From positions 3,596,001 through 3,660,000 of the forward strand of contig NZ_CP154859.1 in NCBI RefSeq assembly GCF_039614725.1: 64,000 nucleotides of DNA, in the 5' to 3' direction. The translations under genes and the position numbers were made by a program. This document shows positions 37,356 to 50,838 of this stretch, piece by piece. Every line of letters begins with the position of its first letter. Positions within the stretch are counted from its first letter, which is position 1. A model generated the notes under the pieces. That model was not told the DNA's origin. It was given only the letters and a program-made list of their open reading frames with translations, and ran no database searches. The stretch comes from Thauera sp. JM12B12 (lineage in GTDB: Bacteria > Pseudomonadota > Gammaproteobacteria > Burkholderiales > Rhodocyclaceae).

Positions 37356-38372
37356 ATGCGCACCATCGAACACGTCGTCACCCACCTCATCGTCCACGCC
37401 CTCGTCCGCGAGCCCGGCGCGCCCTCGCGCCTGGTTCTGCGCGACACCCCCTGCGCGCTCGACCCTGCGGCACTGCGCTTGGTCGAGCAGCTGTGCGGCC
37501 AGTACGACAGCCGCAGCGCCAAGGGTTTCGGCCGTTTCGAGGACGACGAGGAGAGCTTCCCGCTCGCGCGCTGGCTGCGCGCGCACCTGATCGACGAGAC
37601 GCTCGACTTCACCACCCTGTCGCGCCAGCTCGCGGAGCGCGTGCAGGCGATCGCCGACGAGGAGGAACTCGAGGACGGCGGCCACCTGGTGCTCGCGCGC
37701 ATCCGCGAGGGCGACGGCGACAGCCTGTGGGTGGCCCTGCTCGGCAGCGCTGCGGGCGTGGCGATCGGCGGTGGGCTGGAGCCGCTCGATTGCACCCATG
37801 TGGACTTTTCCGCGCTGCACGCCGCCGGACGCGTCGACCTCGCCGGCTGGCGGCGCGGCGCCGAGCGCTACCTCGGCTTCCTGCGCGGCCGCGGCAAGGG
37901 CGGCGCCTGGTTCAAGCGCGTGCTCGGCTGCAGCGACGTGATGGTGGCGCTGCAGGAGACCAAGAAGCTGGTCGCCACCCTCGACCGCTTCGTCGATGTC
38001 GAACAGCTCGCCCCGGCCACCCGTGACGCCGTGCTCGAGCGCGCCCACGACTACCTCGACACCCTCGGCGAGGCCGGTGCCCCGGTGGTCTTCGAGGCGC
38101 TCGCGCGCGAGGTCTTCCCCGAGCGCCCGGAGCGCCTCGACGCCCTGCTGCGCGCCGAGGAGACCAAGATCGCCCCCGGCTTCGTCCCCAACCGCCGCGC
38201 CATCCGCCCGCTGGTCCGCTTCAGCGCCAGCGGCGAGAACTGGAAGCTGGAATTCGAGCGCAGCGGCCTGCATTCCGGCGCGGTGCACTACGACCGCGCC
38301 ACCGACACGCTGGTGCTGTCCGGCGTGCCGGAGTACCTGAAGCGGATGCTGGACGAGGCGGGATCGGACTGA
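37356..38372 (+). CDS. nucleoid-associated protein, NdpA/YejK family
   Basis: 338 residues. The N-terminal IEHVVTHLIVHALV and the block FLRGRGKGGAWFKRVLGCSD (about residue 168-190) are typical of 37-kDa nucleoid-associated proteins. These bind DNA; their exact role is unsettled. Encoded 69 bp after phaC and ending 66 bp before the CRISPR array trailer end. Confidence 0.85.
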   Translation: MRTIEHVVTHLIVHALVREPGAPSRLVLRDTPCALDPAALRLVEQLCGQYDSRSAKGFGRFEDDEESFPLARWLRAHLIDETLDFTTLSRQLAERVQAIADEEELEDGGHLVLARIREGDGDSLWVALLGSAAGVAIGGGLEPLDCTHVDFSALHAAGRVDLAGWRRGAERYLGFLRGRGKGGAWFKRVLGCSDVMVALQETKKLVATLDRFVDVEQLAPATRDAVLERAHDYLDTLGEAGAPVVFEALAREVFPERPERLDALLRAEETKIAPGFVPNRRAIRPLVRFSASGENWKLEFERSGLHSGAVHYDRATDTLVLSGVPEYLKRMLDEAGSD

Positions 38373-38438
38373 AGCCCTCTCGCCAAACGGGTCGAGTAAG
38401 CCTGCGCTCCGCTTCGGCTTCCGTTCGATCCCTTGACG

Positions 38439-42650
<4,212 letters not shown>

Positions 42651-42838
42651 CCTGTCTCCGCAACCTATTGAAGACACGACGCAAAATACTCTAGACCTGC
42701 GAACCGAGTAGCATGCGTCATAAAATGCAACCAACAAACAGCAACTTACCTAGCGATCACCTTAGGTAACGGGGGCTTAGCACCGCTGCGAACCTCCCAG
42801 CGCCAAGCAGGGAGCTTGTGGTTCGCAGAGAGCGCGGA
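42651..42838 (-). promoter_or_regulatory. CRISPR leader
   Basis: 188 bp between the newest repeat and cas2. The part next to the array is AT-richer. Dyads: TTACCTA (42746-42752) with TAGGTAA (42763-42769), and CTGCGAACC (42786-42794) with GGTTCGCAG (42820-42828), the latter able to form a long cruciform just after cas2. It should hold the array promoter and the adaptation signals. Confidence 0.8.
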
Positions 42839-43129
42839 TCAAAGGATCAGTGGGCCGTTCAAATCGAGCGCAGGCTTCGCGCCCACGTGTTCGACCTTGC
42901 TCTGCCAGCTCTTGCCGAGATAGTAGAACCGCAGGCTGTCCTGCTCGGGGTCGATCAATTCGCACAGCCGATTTTTCAGGAAGGTCCACTGCGCGTAGTC
43001 GACCTCGATCTCGAACACCGAGTACTGCACCCTCTGCCCGTAGTCACGACACGCCTTGGCCAGGCGACGCAGGCGCCTCTCGCCGCTCGCGCTGCTCGTG
43101 CTCACGTCGTAACTCACGAGAACCATCAT
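42839..43129 (-). CDS. cas2: Cas2
   Basis: 96 residues; ferredoxin-like fold beginning [11 protein letters not shown] with the usual N-terminal Asp, and [15 protein letters not shown] in the middle. It forms the integration complex with Cas1. Ends at the CRISPR leader and starts 9 bp after cas1. Confidence 0.97.
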   Translation of the reverse strand: MMVLVSYDVSTSSASGERRLRRLAKACRDYGQRVQYSVFEIEVDYAQWTFLKNRLCELIDPEQDSLRFYYLGKSWQSKVEHVGAKPALDLNGPLIL

Positions 43130-43138
43130 GACGTCACC

Positions 43139-44179
43139 CTATTTCCAGAGAAATGGCGGATAGGCGTCGAGATCGCCACGAAGGTGCCGGGCAAGTAACT
43201 GGGCCTGGATCACCGGAAACAACCCGATCTCGACCTTCTCATCGAGAAAGGCGTGGCGTAGCTGTTCCCGCTTGCGTTCCTGGTAGGCCGTGAGCACGGT
43301 CTTGCGCGCATCTTCCTTGAGCAGTACAGCGCCGTTGTCCATGTGCGTGAAGTCGCGTGCAGAGACCTGCTTGCGATTGATCAGCGAAAGGGCTAGCCGA
43401 TCGGCAAACGCGGGGCGGAACTCCTCAACGAGGTCCAGCGCCAGGCTTGGGCGGCCGGGACGGTCACGATGGAGAAACCCCACGGCCGGATCCAGCCCAA
43501 CGGTTTCGAGCGCCGAGCGGCAATCGTGCGTTAGCAGGGTGTAGAGAAACGACAAGAGCGCATTGGCGGCATCGGTTGGGGGACGCCTGCTACGCCCGGA
43601 AAAACGCATTGTTGCGTCCGGCACGCGGATCAGATGGTCGAATACTCCGAAATAGGCCTGTGCCGCTTCACCCTCAAGCCCCCGCAAGATGTCGATCGGC
43701 ACCTCGGCAAGTAAACGCACACCGATGCGCTTGAGCCGCTTGTAGGTGTGTAACAACGCATCGCGATCCGGCGTCGGCAAATCGTCGCCGTAGTCACGGA
43801 GCCCACGCGATACCACCGCACGCTGGTTGTGGACCTTACCGATCAGCAGATTACGCACGATGCCAGCGCACCGCGGCGGATCGTCGGTTCGGCGGTACTG
43901 CTCACGGCGCAGGAGTACGTTGCCCGAAACCGGCCCCTCCACGCGAGCGAGGAATCTGCCGTTGGGGCTCAGGTAGCAGACGCTGATGCCCTGTTCCGCG
44001 CAGTAACCCAGAAGCGGTGGCGACACCAACACGCGGCCGAAGCAAACCAGGCTGTCGAGCATGTGAGCCGGCAGGCGCGCACGCGTCTCTCCCTCGACCT
44101 CCATGACGATATTCTCGCCATCCTTGCGCAGCCATGAGCCCTCGGTAGTCACATATACGGTGTTGAGCTGTCGGCGCAT
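43139..44179 (-). CDS. cas1: Cas1 integrase, I-C type
   Basis: 346 residues. The helical nuclease domain has the metal-binding residues in LEGEAAQAYF (Glu, about 169), GFLHRDRPGRPSLALDLVEE (His about 234 and Glu about 249) and neighbours. It catalyses insertion of new spacers at the leader end. It starts just 3 bp after cas4. Confidence 0.97.
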   Translation of the reverse strand: MRRQLNTVYVTTEGSWLRKDGENIVMEVEGETRARLPAHMLDSLVCFGRVLVSPPLLGYCAEQGISVCYLSPNGRFLARVEGPVSGNVLLRREQYRRTDDPPRCAGIVRNLLIGKVHNQRAVVSRGLRDYGDDLPTPDRDALLHTYKRLKRIGVRLLAEVPIDILRGLEGEAAQAYFGVFDHLIRVPDATMRFSGRSRRPPTDAANALLSFLYTLLTHDCRSALETVGLDPAVGFLHRDRPGRPSLALDLVEEFRPAFADRLALSLINRKQVSARDFTHMDNGAVLLKEDARKTVLTAYQERKREQLRHAFLDEKVEIGLFPVIQAQLLARHLRGDLDAYPPFLWK

Positions 44180-44182
44180 GCG

Positions 44183-44818
44183 TCAGGGTTCCTCGGCAAT
44201 CTGTCCCCGCAACCACGTTTCGACGTCCCGCCCCTTGCCAAGCAACTTCGGCTGGCAGAGATCAATGAGCGAGCAGGCATCGCAGCGTTTGGCCTGGTAG
44301 CTCGCGGTCGGCGTTTGACCTGCGCGGATCATCCCGCGTACGGCCTGTATCGTTTCCAGGGTCAGCCGACGCAGGTCGTTGTCGAACGCCACCGCCTGCC
44401 GGCGGCGAGTCTGGCCGTAAAACAAAGCACCCTCTTCCACATTGCATCCGAACATCGCCTCCAGGCAAAGCGCCTGTGCGCATAGCTGTACCTCGTCGGC
44501 GCGATGACCTTTCGGGCGGCCGCGCTTGTACTCGACCGGGAACGGATGCTCACCCGCCTCATCTGCCCTGAACTCCACGACGTCCGCAACTCCGGCAATA
44601 CCAAGCTCTGCGCTAGACAATGGCATCGCGGTGATCGTGCGCACGCCATGGCGACGCTCGATCTGAGGGGTGTCGGCACGGTCGTGCAGTAAACGCCCCT
44701 CCGCCGTCTGCCGGTTTTCGGCCCACAGGCGCTCGACATGGATCAGCGCGCACTGGCGCGGACAGTAGAGATAGTGCTGGAGAGCGGAAAGAGGAATGAG
44801 GTCGTCGGACTCGTCCAT
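44183..44818 (-). CDS. cas4: Cas4, RecB-like nuclease
   Basis: 211 residues from MDESDDLIPLSALQHYLYCP, which is the conserved I-C Cas4 N terminus; GAGGAA lies 9 nt upstream. A GTG at 44842 is an alternative start. Cluster cysteines: YCPRQC near the N terminus and CDACSLIDLC near the C terminus. Nuclease residues include FPVEYKRG. It trims prespacers and selects PAM-flanked ends for Cas1-Cas2. Confidence 0.95.
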   Translation of the reverse strand: MDESDDLIPLSALQHYLYCPRQCALIHVERLWAENRQTAEGRLLHDRADTPQIERRHGVRTITAMPLSSAELGIAGVADVVEFRADEAGEHPFPVEYKRGRPKGHRADEVQLCAQALCLEAMFGCNVEEGALFYGQTRRRQAVAFDNDLRRLTLETIQAVRGMIRAGQTPTASYQAKRCDACSLIDLCQPKLLGKGRDVETWLRGQIAEEP

Positions 44819-44851
44819 GGGCCCCATTCCTCGCTCGGCCACCGCGCCTGC

Positions 44852-45733
44852 TTACAGCAGTTCGCGGACGCTCACGCCCTTAGGCATGGCCTCCGCGTCG
44901 ACACTGACGCGATAGTCCGCAAAGCTGCGTGCCGGCCGGTCTTCGGTGCCCTCGGCACGCTTCACCTTGACCGAGTCGAACAGTACATGCGCAGGGGCAT
45001 TACCCATGGCGGTCTCGTGCTCGAAGACGATCAGCTTGCGCGCCGCCATCTCACCGCGCGCCGCTGAGCGATCATGCTCGAACATGTTGATGAGCGCGTT
45101 CCAAAGCAGTTGCAGGTCGTCATCGGAAAAGCCAGTGCGCTCGGCCAGCTTGGCGGAAACGAAGCCGTGGGCGCGATACAGCCCGTAAGGCAGGATGTGC
45201 TTGCGGCCCATGGTGCGGTTGTCACCGCTCTGTGCTTCGGCTTCCTTCTCGGTGGTGACCGCCATGCGGGTGATCGAGATTTCCAGCGGCAGGACCGGCT
45301 CCACCGAGGTGGCGAAGGCGAGTTGCACCGGCCCGCGAACCTGGCCAGCGTTGACACCGGTAGTCATCACCGCACCAAAGGTGCGCACGTCGAAGAAGTT
45401 GGTGCACATCCACACCGTGATCTCGCGGGCCTTGGCCTCGTCCTTCGGCAGCTTCTTGTCCTCGGGCTTGATATCCAGCGCGTCGTAGGCCTTCTTGTGC
45501 TGGTTGTTGAGTATCGCCTTCTCCTGCATGTAGATCGCGAAGCCCGGCGCACCTTCCTTGTCCAGCATCACGAAATTGCGGATCTTGCGCTTGAGTGCAA
45601 CGTCGGTCACCAAGCCGCAGTTCGTTTCCGGATCCAGCCGCGGCAAGTTGCCGGCGTCCGGGTCGCCGTTGGGGTTGCCGTTGGTGACGTCGAACAGATA
45701 AACGAACTCGTAGCGGTGGGCGATGGCGGTCAT
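44852..45733 (-). CDS. cas7: Cas7 (Csd2), Cascade backbone, I-C
   Basis: 293 residues. [20 protein letters not shown] and [20 protein letters not shown] are hallmark Csd2 blocks. It polymerises along the crRNA. The start overlaps the cas8c stop by 4 nt (ATGA). Confidence 0.97.
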   Translation of the reverse strand: MTAIAHRYEFVYLFDVTNGNPNGDPDAGNLPRLDPETNCGLVTDVALKRKIRNFVMLDKEGAPGFAIYMQEKAILNNQHKKAYDALDIKPEDKKLPKDEAKAREITVWMCTNFFDVRTFGAVMTTGVNAGQVRGPVQLAFATSVEPVLPLEISITRMAVTTEKEAEAQSGDNRTMGRKHILPYGLYRAHGFVSAKLAERTGFSDDDLQLLWNALINMFEHDRSAARGEMAARKLIVFEHETAMGNAPAHVLFDSVKVKRAEGTEDRPARSFADYRVSVDAEAMPKGVSVRELL

Positions 45734-47565
45734 TGGTCGGCTCCTTCGGTTTCGATGTCGGTAGATTCGGCGGATTCGTCGGCGTACGCGCCATCAGCCG
45801 CGTCGCGGCGCGTGAAGTAGGACTGCGATTGGTGGTAGTAGCCGATGGCGAAGCGGCCCTGGTCTTCGATCTTGAGGCTGCGCGGGAACTGGTCTGGCAA
45901 GCCGCCGAAGATCTCGCTGATGTCCCTCTCCAGATTCACAGCCTGGCCCTTACGCTCCTTGCGCAGCTTTCCGAGGTGGTTCTGGGTGTTGCGCAACAGC
46001 ATCGGAAAGATCGAGGCCGGCGTGGCCGATGCCGCACCGTAGTAGCGGTCGCGAATCGTGGCGTTGATCTGGCTGCCCAGGGCAGCGCGCTGCACGTGTT
46101 CGAGCACTGCGAACAGCCGCCCGAGCAGGTAGCCGGACTGGGTGGATTGCTTGTCGAGACTCACGGGGATCTCCTCCTCGGATGTACGAATGTCCCGGCG
46201 CCGTTCGCGCGCCAGAACGCCTTTGCACAAGGCCACGCGCAGGCCGGAGATGTCTCCGTCCGCCCGAAACCGCATGATGGTGTTGGCCAGCAGACTGCGT
46301 GGATACGGCCCGCCGCTGAGAATCGCGCGCATCGTCTCGCCGATGACGATGTTGATCGCGTCGTCGGCCTTGGGTTTGGCGCCCTCGCGGTGCGGCACCG
46401 TCGCCAGCACCAGCCGATACACGGATGGCTCGGTGCGCCACGGCAGCGGCGCCAGCGACAGGTCTTCCGCATGCTGGGCGATACGGCGGGCGAGCACCCC
46501 CAGCGTATCGACCTGCCAGAAGCGCACCGACAGGCGCGAGGCATTGGGTGCGAGACCCAACACATACATGCGGGTGCCGGGTTCGAGATTGGGGGCGAGG
46601 TCCGCCACCGGGCGGCCCTTCGCAATGCGCTCCAGCACCGCGCGCACCCGCGCCGCCTCCGATGCATCATCGGCAGGCGGGCTGAGCAGGGCGGCAAAGA
46701 GATCCTCGGCCGCGCTCGCCTGCTTCGCATCGGGCGCTTCGGCCCAGAACACCACCGACGCGTCGCCCACCTGCAGGCGCTGGCGGTTGTGTTCGCCCCG
46801 GCGCAGCAGATAGTTCAGCGCCGTGGTATAGGCGAAGGCCGCCGGCTCGGATACCGGCGCGTTGTCGCCCTGGCTCTTGGCATAAGACGTGAAGGCGTCG
46901 AGGTTGAAGGAGACGATGGACGCGCCCGAACTCTGCGCCCCGTTCACACCCTTGATCGCAGGATGCAGCCGGGCCACCGGTGCGACCTCCCCGCTGACCA
47001 GGCAGACCGCCCCGCCTGCCGCCGCGTCCTGCCCCTCGTCGCCCGCGAGGAGCTTGGCACGCACTGCTCGCGCGGCCGGCCGGTCGTGCAGATAGCAGTG
47101 CTCGCCGTCCAGGCGAAACACGAGATTGGCGTCGACCATGTCGGGCGGGAAACCGCGCGCCTCGAACTGCGCCGGTGACCAACCGCGCAGGAAGCGGAGC
47201 AAGGCGTTGAGTCCGGGGTCGTCCGCACTGGCGAGCGCGGTCTCGTGCAGCTCGACGAAGGCCTCGTGCTCCTTGTCGGCGCGCTTGCTGGTGTTGCTCA
47301 CACCAAGCACGTAACTCGTCTTGTCCCACAGAAAGTTGGACTTGATGCCGACCGTGCGCTTTTCGGCCTGCGGCACGTTTAGCATGCGCGGCAGGGGCTT
47401 CTTACCGGTGCTGTCTCGAATGTCGTTGACCTGCGCCACTTCGCCATCCGGCGTCAGCAGGATCTCGAAGCTGATCTTCTCTGGACTGCAACCTGCCGGG
47501 GCGACATCCTCGGCCCGTTGCTCGATCAGCCGCTCGTAATAGCGGTTCAACGCCTGCAGGATCAT
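45730..47565 (-). CDS. cas8c: Cas8c (Csd1), Cascade large subunit, I-C
   Basis: 611 residues beginning [15 protein letters not shown]. The ATG at 47565 overlaps the cas5 stop (ATGA); a longer frame upstream would be inside cas5. Csd1 recognises the PAM (normally TTC for this subtype) and recruits Cas3. The C-terminal Csd1 segment includes [19 protein letters not shown] and [11 protein letters not shown]. Internal start for a Cas11-like small subunit was not examined. Confidence 0.96.
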   Translation of the reverse strand: MILQALNRYYERLIEQRAEDVAPAGCSPEKISFEILLTPDGEVAQVNDIRDSTGKKPLPRMLNVPQAEKRTVGIKSNFLWDKTSYVLGVSNTSKRADKEHEAFVELHETALASADDPGLNALLRFLRGWSPAQFEARGFPPDMVDANLVFRLDGEHCYLHDRPAARAVRAKLLAGDEGQDAAAGGAVCLVSGEVAPVARLHPAIKGVNGAQSSGASIVSFNLDAFTSYAKSQGDNAPVSEPAAFAYTTALNYLLRRGEHNRQRLQVGDASVVFWAEAPDAKQASAAEDLFAALLSPPADDASEAARVRAVLERIAKGRPVADLAPNLEPGTRMYVLGLAPNASRLSVRFWQVDTLGVLARRIAQHAEDLSLAPLPWRTEPSVYRLVLATVPHREGAKPKADDAINIVIGETMRAILSGGPYPRSLLANTIMRFRADGDISGLRVALCKGVLARERRRDIRTSEEEIPVSLDKQSTQSGYLLGRLFAVLEHVQRAALGSQINATIRDRYYGAASATPASIFPMLLRNTQNHLGKLRKERKGQAVNLERDISEIFGGLPDQFPRSLKIEDQGRFAIGYYHQSQSYFTRRDAADGAYADESAESTDIETEGADQ

Positions 47566-48236
47566 GACTTGACCTCCGCGCCCTGCCACGGCGGTACCTC
47601 GATGACGCCTGCTTTCAACTGTGCGCGAAAGAAGCGCGGCGTCATATCCCGGGCGAAATCGATATCGTGCAGCATCCAGCCCAGGTCCTTGTCCGCATCG
47701 CGTGCGGGATGCCCGTCGGGTAGCGGTTGCCCGTCCTCGATCAGGGCAAAGTGGGCGGGAAACTCGCGCACGCCCAGGCAGGGTGCGTGGAAGTGCTGCC
47801 CCTTGCGGGCGCGGCGGTTGAAGATGTCCAGATGCTTGCCCACCGAATCGTCCGGCCCGGCTTTGTCGGTGAGCTCGAAGTGGGCCTCGATCACATAGGC
47901 CACATCGCGCAGCACCGTCGCGGCACGCTGCTGGCGATCCTCATCGACATACGCCACCAACCCGGCGGTGGAGCCGGCCTTCATCGCCTTGCTGACACTG
48001 GCCGGCGACAGTTTGCCGCCGACCTCGTTGCGGCGGATGGACTCGAAGCGGATCGGCTTGAGCACGTGGATGCGATCCACGACCCAGCGGATCGCTGGTT
48101 TCCAGTGAACTGCTTCCAGGATGCCGCGCGCGGCCGACGGCGTTATGACGTCGTAGCTCACCCGCTCCACCTTCATTTCCGGCCGCGTGAAGCAGGCCCG
48201 CTCGCCCCATACGTGCAGGCGGATTCCGTAAGTCAT
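47562..48236 (-). CDS. cas5c: Cas5 (Cas5c/Cas5d), crRNA-processing subunit
   Basis: 224 residues from [20 protein letters not shown], with GGAGGG 8 nt upstream. In I-C systems, which lack Cas6, Cas5 cuts the pre-crRNA at the base of the repeat hairpin. The aromatic/basic block [19 protein letters not shown] is typical. The crRNA-like element lies immediately upstream (48256-48327). Confidence 0.96.
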   Translation of the reverse strand: MTYGIRLHVWGERACFTRPEMKVERVSYDVITPSAARGILEAVHWKPAIRWVVDRIHVLKPIRFESIRRNEVGGKLSPASVSKAMKAGSTAGLVAYVDEDRQQRAATVLRDVAYVIEAHFELTDKAGPDDSVGKHLDIFNRRARKGQHFHAPCLGVREFPAHFALIEDGQPLPDGHPARDADKDLGWMLHDIDFARDMTPRFFRAQLKAGVIEVPPWQGAEVKS

Positions 48237-48255
48237 CCAATAACCCTCCGAAGTT

Positions 48256-48327
48256 GGCGTCCCGGGATTACCCAGGACGCCATTCCCCTTAACAGCTACT
48301 AGCAAGACACTTTGGTTTCAACCCACG
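48256..48327 (-). ncRNA. crRNA-like RNA (CreA/CreR-like) between cas3 and cas5
   Basis: On the minus strand, CGTGGGTTGAAAC (48327-48315) matches the 3' end of the genuine repeat at 12 of 13 positions, keeping the crRNA handle. A 33-nt pseudo-spacer follows (48314-48282), starting CAAAGTGTCTTG. Next comes a hairpin at 48281-48256, arms GGCGTCC/GGACGCC extended by GGG/CCC with a TAAT loop, in the place of a second repeat. Pseudo-spacer positions 1-19 pair with the site at 48530-48548 at 16 positions. This is the layout of CreA/CreR regulatory RNAs. That it is transcribed and processed is inference. Confidence 0.75.
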
Positions 48328-48468
48328 TCATCGGCCCAGCCAAGCAAGCAAGACGGAGCCAAGCACGCTGACGACACACCACAACAACAGGGCAGGACGC
48401 CATTGAGCCCTGACCTTGAGCGTGAGGTCGATCTCAACGTCTGCGGCAATCTCGGACTCTCGTTCCAT
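48328..48468 (-). CDS. 46-residue membrane peptide, candidate CreT-like toxin
   Basis: ATG with GGAG 8 nt upstream. The first ~20 residues are charged (MERESEIAADVEIDLTLKVR). The rest is one hydrophobic helix, PALLLWCVVSVLGSVLLAWL, then GR. Size and topology resemble type I toxin peptides of the Hok/TisB kind. Its stop codon abuts the pseudo-repeat of the crRNA-like element, and a PAM-flanked target site lies 59 bp upstream of its start. It is not a canonical I-C gene. It could instead be an untranslated stretch, but the ribosome binding site, the helix and the context argue for expression. Confidence 0.65.
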   Translation of the reverse strand: MERESEIAADVEIDLTLKVRAQWRPALLLWCVVSVLGSVLLAWLGR

Positions 48469-48526
48469 GGCGACAACTCCGATGTTGTGCCGTTGCATCG
48501 TAGTTTCCCGTCACCAATAATTCTAG

Positions 48527-48562
48527 TTCCAAAGAGTTTTTCTAGTAGAGCGCATTTCTGCT
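48527..48562 (+). promoter_or_regulatory. PAM-flanked partial protospacer upstream of the small membrane ORF
   Basis: Plus strand TTC (48527-48529) followed by CAAAGAGTTTTTCTAGTAG. The pseudo-spacer begins CAAAGTGTCTTGCTAGTAG. Mismatches are at positions 6, 9 and 12 only; pairing stops after position 19. A TAGAAT hexamer (minus strand 48525-48520) is directly next to the PAM, so an effector bound here would cover a -10/-35 region of the small ORF and of cas5-cas2. Incomplete pairing would favour binding without Cas3 cleavage. Confidence 0.72.
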
Positions 48563-48579
48563 TGAACCATCCCCTGTTG

Positions 48580-50838
48580 CTAGATGATCGTATTTGCCGA
48601 CTCCATGAACGTGGGGTCCTCCCACCAGATGCCGAACTCGCGGCTGTAGATGTCCATGTTCACCAGTTCCATGAACTGCTCCCCCCACCTGGCCGGCGCG
48701 ACCGGCTGGATAGCACCCGACTTGCGCAGCGCATCGAAGCCATTGCGCGGCAATTGCACGAGGTAGGGCTGCAGCTTGCGCGCGAGACCACCGCTCTTTT
48801 CCGCAAAGCGCAGGCTTTCGATGTCGCGGCGCGCGTGGTCGTCGAAGGGCACGATCACCGGCATCTGCACCGTGTCGATCATGCGGAACTTGGCTGCCAG
48901 CGTTTCCAGCGGCAGGGAATCGATTCGGCTCTCCGCGCACAAGCCGAGCAGATCCGCCGCATCCAGCTCCTTGTCGCCCTTCTGCCAGTAGAGCAGGCGG
49001 AAGTAAGCCTCGATCGCCGCCGGAGACAGCGGATCGTCACGGAACTGCGGCTGGCGCATGACCTCCTGTGCAGCCTGGGCGAACTGGCGAAGTTCCGGCG
49101 GAGGCGCCCAGTCGCCGTGGGCGGTTGCGAACACACGCACCTCGCTCTGGTCGGCAGGCCGTTCGCCGTTGCGGTTGCAGCGCCCCGCGGCTTGGGCGAC
49201 GGAGTCCAGGCCCGCCTCTGCGCGATAGACAGCGGGCAGGGAGATATCGACACCGGCTTCGATCAGCGACGTCGAAACCAGCCGGCAAGGCTCGCCGGCC
49301 TTGAGGCGCACCCGAACCTCGGCCAACACCAGACTGCGGTGTTTGGCGCACATCAGCGTGGTCAGGTGGCGCGCGCCAGGCAGGTCGGCGAGCGCTTGAT
49401 ACACCGCACGGGCGTGGCGGCGGTTATTGACGATGCACAGCACCTGGTCGAGTGCGCGGAGTTGGACCGCGAGCTCATCGTCATCGAGCGTACCGACATG
49501 TCGCACCCGCACCCGGTCCAACCTGCGGAAGAGTTCGGGCGGGTTCGGAGCGAGTTCGCGCACTTGATCCTTAGCGAACCCACCGCGAAACTCCGGTGCG
49601 TTCAAGGCTGGCTGGGTGGCGGTGCACAGGACAATGCTGCTGCGGTAGTTACGGGCCAGCTCATCGATGGCTGCGACGGCGGGCCGCAGCAACTTCAGCG
49701 GCAAGGTCTGCGCTTCGTCGAGGATGACCACGCTACCCGCGATGTTATGCAGCTTGCGGCACTGTGACGGCCGTGCAGCGAACAGGCTCTCGAAGAACTG
49801 CACGGCGGTGGTGACGATGATGGGCGCATCCCAGTTCTCCATCGCGAGCCGCAGCTTTTCCTTGGCCTGGTAACGCTCAACGTCCGACCGGGGGAGTTGG
49901 GCGGCAACGAAAGCGCTGTGGTGCTCCAGCACCGCAGCCTCCCCAAGATCGCCGAGCGCAGTGCGGAACACCGCGGCGTTCTGCTCGACGATGCTGGTGA
50001 AGGGGATCACGAAGATCACCCGCCGAAGCCCGTGCCCAATCGCATGATCGAGTGCGAAGGCAAGTGAGGCCAGCGTCTTTCCGCCGCCGGTAGGCACCGT
50101 GAGCGAAAACAGGCCGGGCGCATGTGCCGCGGCCTTGCGCGTATGAGCAAGGACTTCCGCCCGGACGCGATTGACATGCGAATCGGCGTCGAAGCCGGAA
50201 AGATAGGTATCGAGGCGCTCGCGCAGCGACTCCAGGGACGGCGACGCCAGCCCACGCGATGCGCTGCGGTCGTTGGGCTGGCCCGGAGGCGCAACACGAT
50301 CGTAAAACGACTCGGTGTCGAGATAATCCGCATCCACCAGGCACGAGAACAACATACGTGCGAAGAATGCGAACTGGAACATGCCGCGCCCGTTCTGCGG
50401 AACGAGCTTGGGTGGAGTTATGTGCTCAGGCAGAGCGATCTCGCGTTGCCAATCATCCTTCAACGGTGGCAGTCCGACACCCCTCAGCCGGTCGCAAAGT
50501 GCAATTCGCTCGCTCCCCTCGCTGCCGTTTGCCAAGCCAGCATGATGACCGGCGATGCCATAGGCGAGCAGCATGCCGATGTGTTTGTAGCGTTCAACGG
50601 CCAGCATTGCACCACGCGTCGCGTGGTCCACCCGAATGGCGTCACCTGCTATTCGACGCTGGAAATCGTCGGAATATTTGCCGAGATCATGGAGCAGTCC
50701 CGCGACCTCGGCCATTCCGCGCGCACCGAAGATCGCCGCTTTGTCGCTGGCTATGTCCCCGACGTTCTTCAAATGCTCAGCGAGCGCCTGCCAGTCGGAT
50801 CTGTCCGAACGTTGAGTGGAATGAGCGTAGAACGCCAT
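48580..50838 (-). CDS. cas3: Cas3 helicase-nuclease, I-C
   Basis: 752 residues. The N-terminal HD nuclease has HDLGK (His50-Asp51) and AGHHAGL. The SF2 helicase has motif I PTGGGKTLAS (about 252), motif II ILDEAQTLP and motif VI QAAGRCNRNGE. It degrades target DNA once Cascade binds. First gene of the cas operon. It is separated from cas5 by 343 bp, unusual for this operon, and that gap holds the small ORF and crRNA-like element. Confidence 0.97.
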   Translation of the reverse strand: MAFYAHSTQRSDRSDWQALAEHLKNVGDIASDKAAIFGARGMAEVAGLLHDLGKYSDDFQRRIAGDAIRVDHATRGAMLAVERYKHIGMLLAYGIAGHHAGLANGSEGSERIALCDRLRGVGLPPLKDDWQREIALPEHITPPKLVPQNGRGMFQFAFFARMLFSCLVDADYLDTESFYDRVAPPGQPNDRSASRGLASPSLESLRERLDTYLSGFDADSHVNRVRAEVLAHTRKAAAHAPGLFSLTVPTGGGKTLASLAFALDHAIGHGLRRVIFVIPFTSIVEQNAAVFRTALGDLGEAAVLEHHSAFVAAQLPRSDVERYQAKEKLRLAMENWDAPIIVTTAVQFFESLFAARPSQCRKLHNIAGSVVILDEAQTLPLKLLRPAVAAIDELARNYRSSIVLCTATQPALNAPEFRGGFAKDQVRELAPNPPELFRRLDRVRVRHVGTLDDDELAVQLRALDQVLCIVNNRRHARAVYQALADLPGARHLTTLMCAKHRSLVLAEVRVRLKAGEPCRLVSTSLIEAGVDISLPAVYRAEAGLDSVAQAAGRCNRNGERPADQSEVRVFATAHGDWAPPPELRQFAQAAQEVMRQPQFRDDPLSPAAIEAYFRLLYWQKGDKELDAADLLGLCAESRIDSLPLETLAAKFRMIDTVQMPVIVPFDDHARRDIESLRFAEKSGGLARKLQPYLVQLPRNGFDALRKSGAIQPVAPARWGEQFMELVNMDIYSREFGIWWEDPTFMESANTII

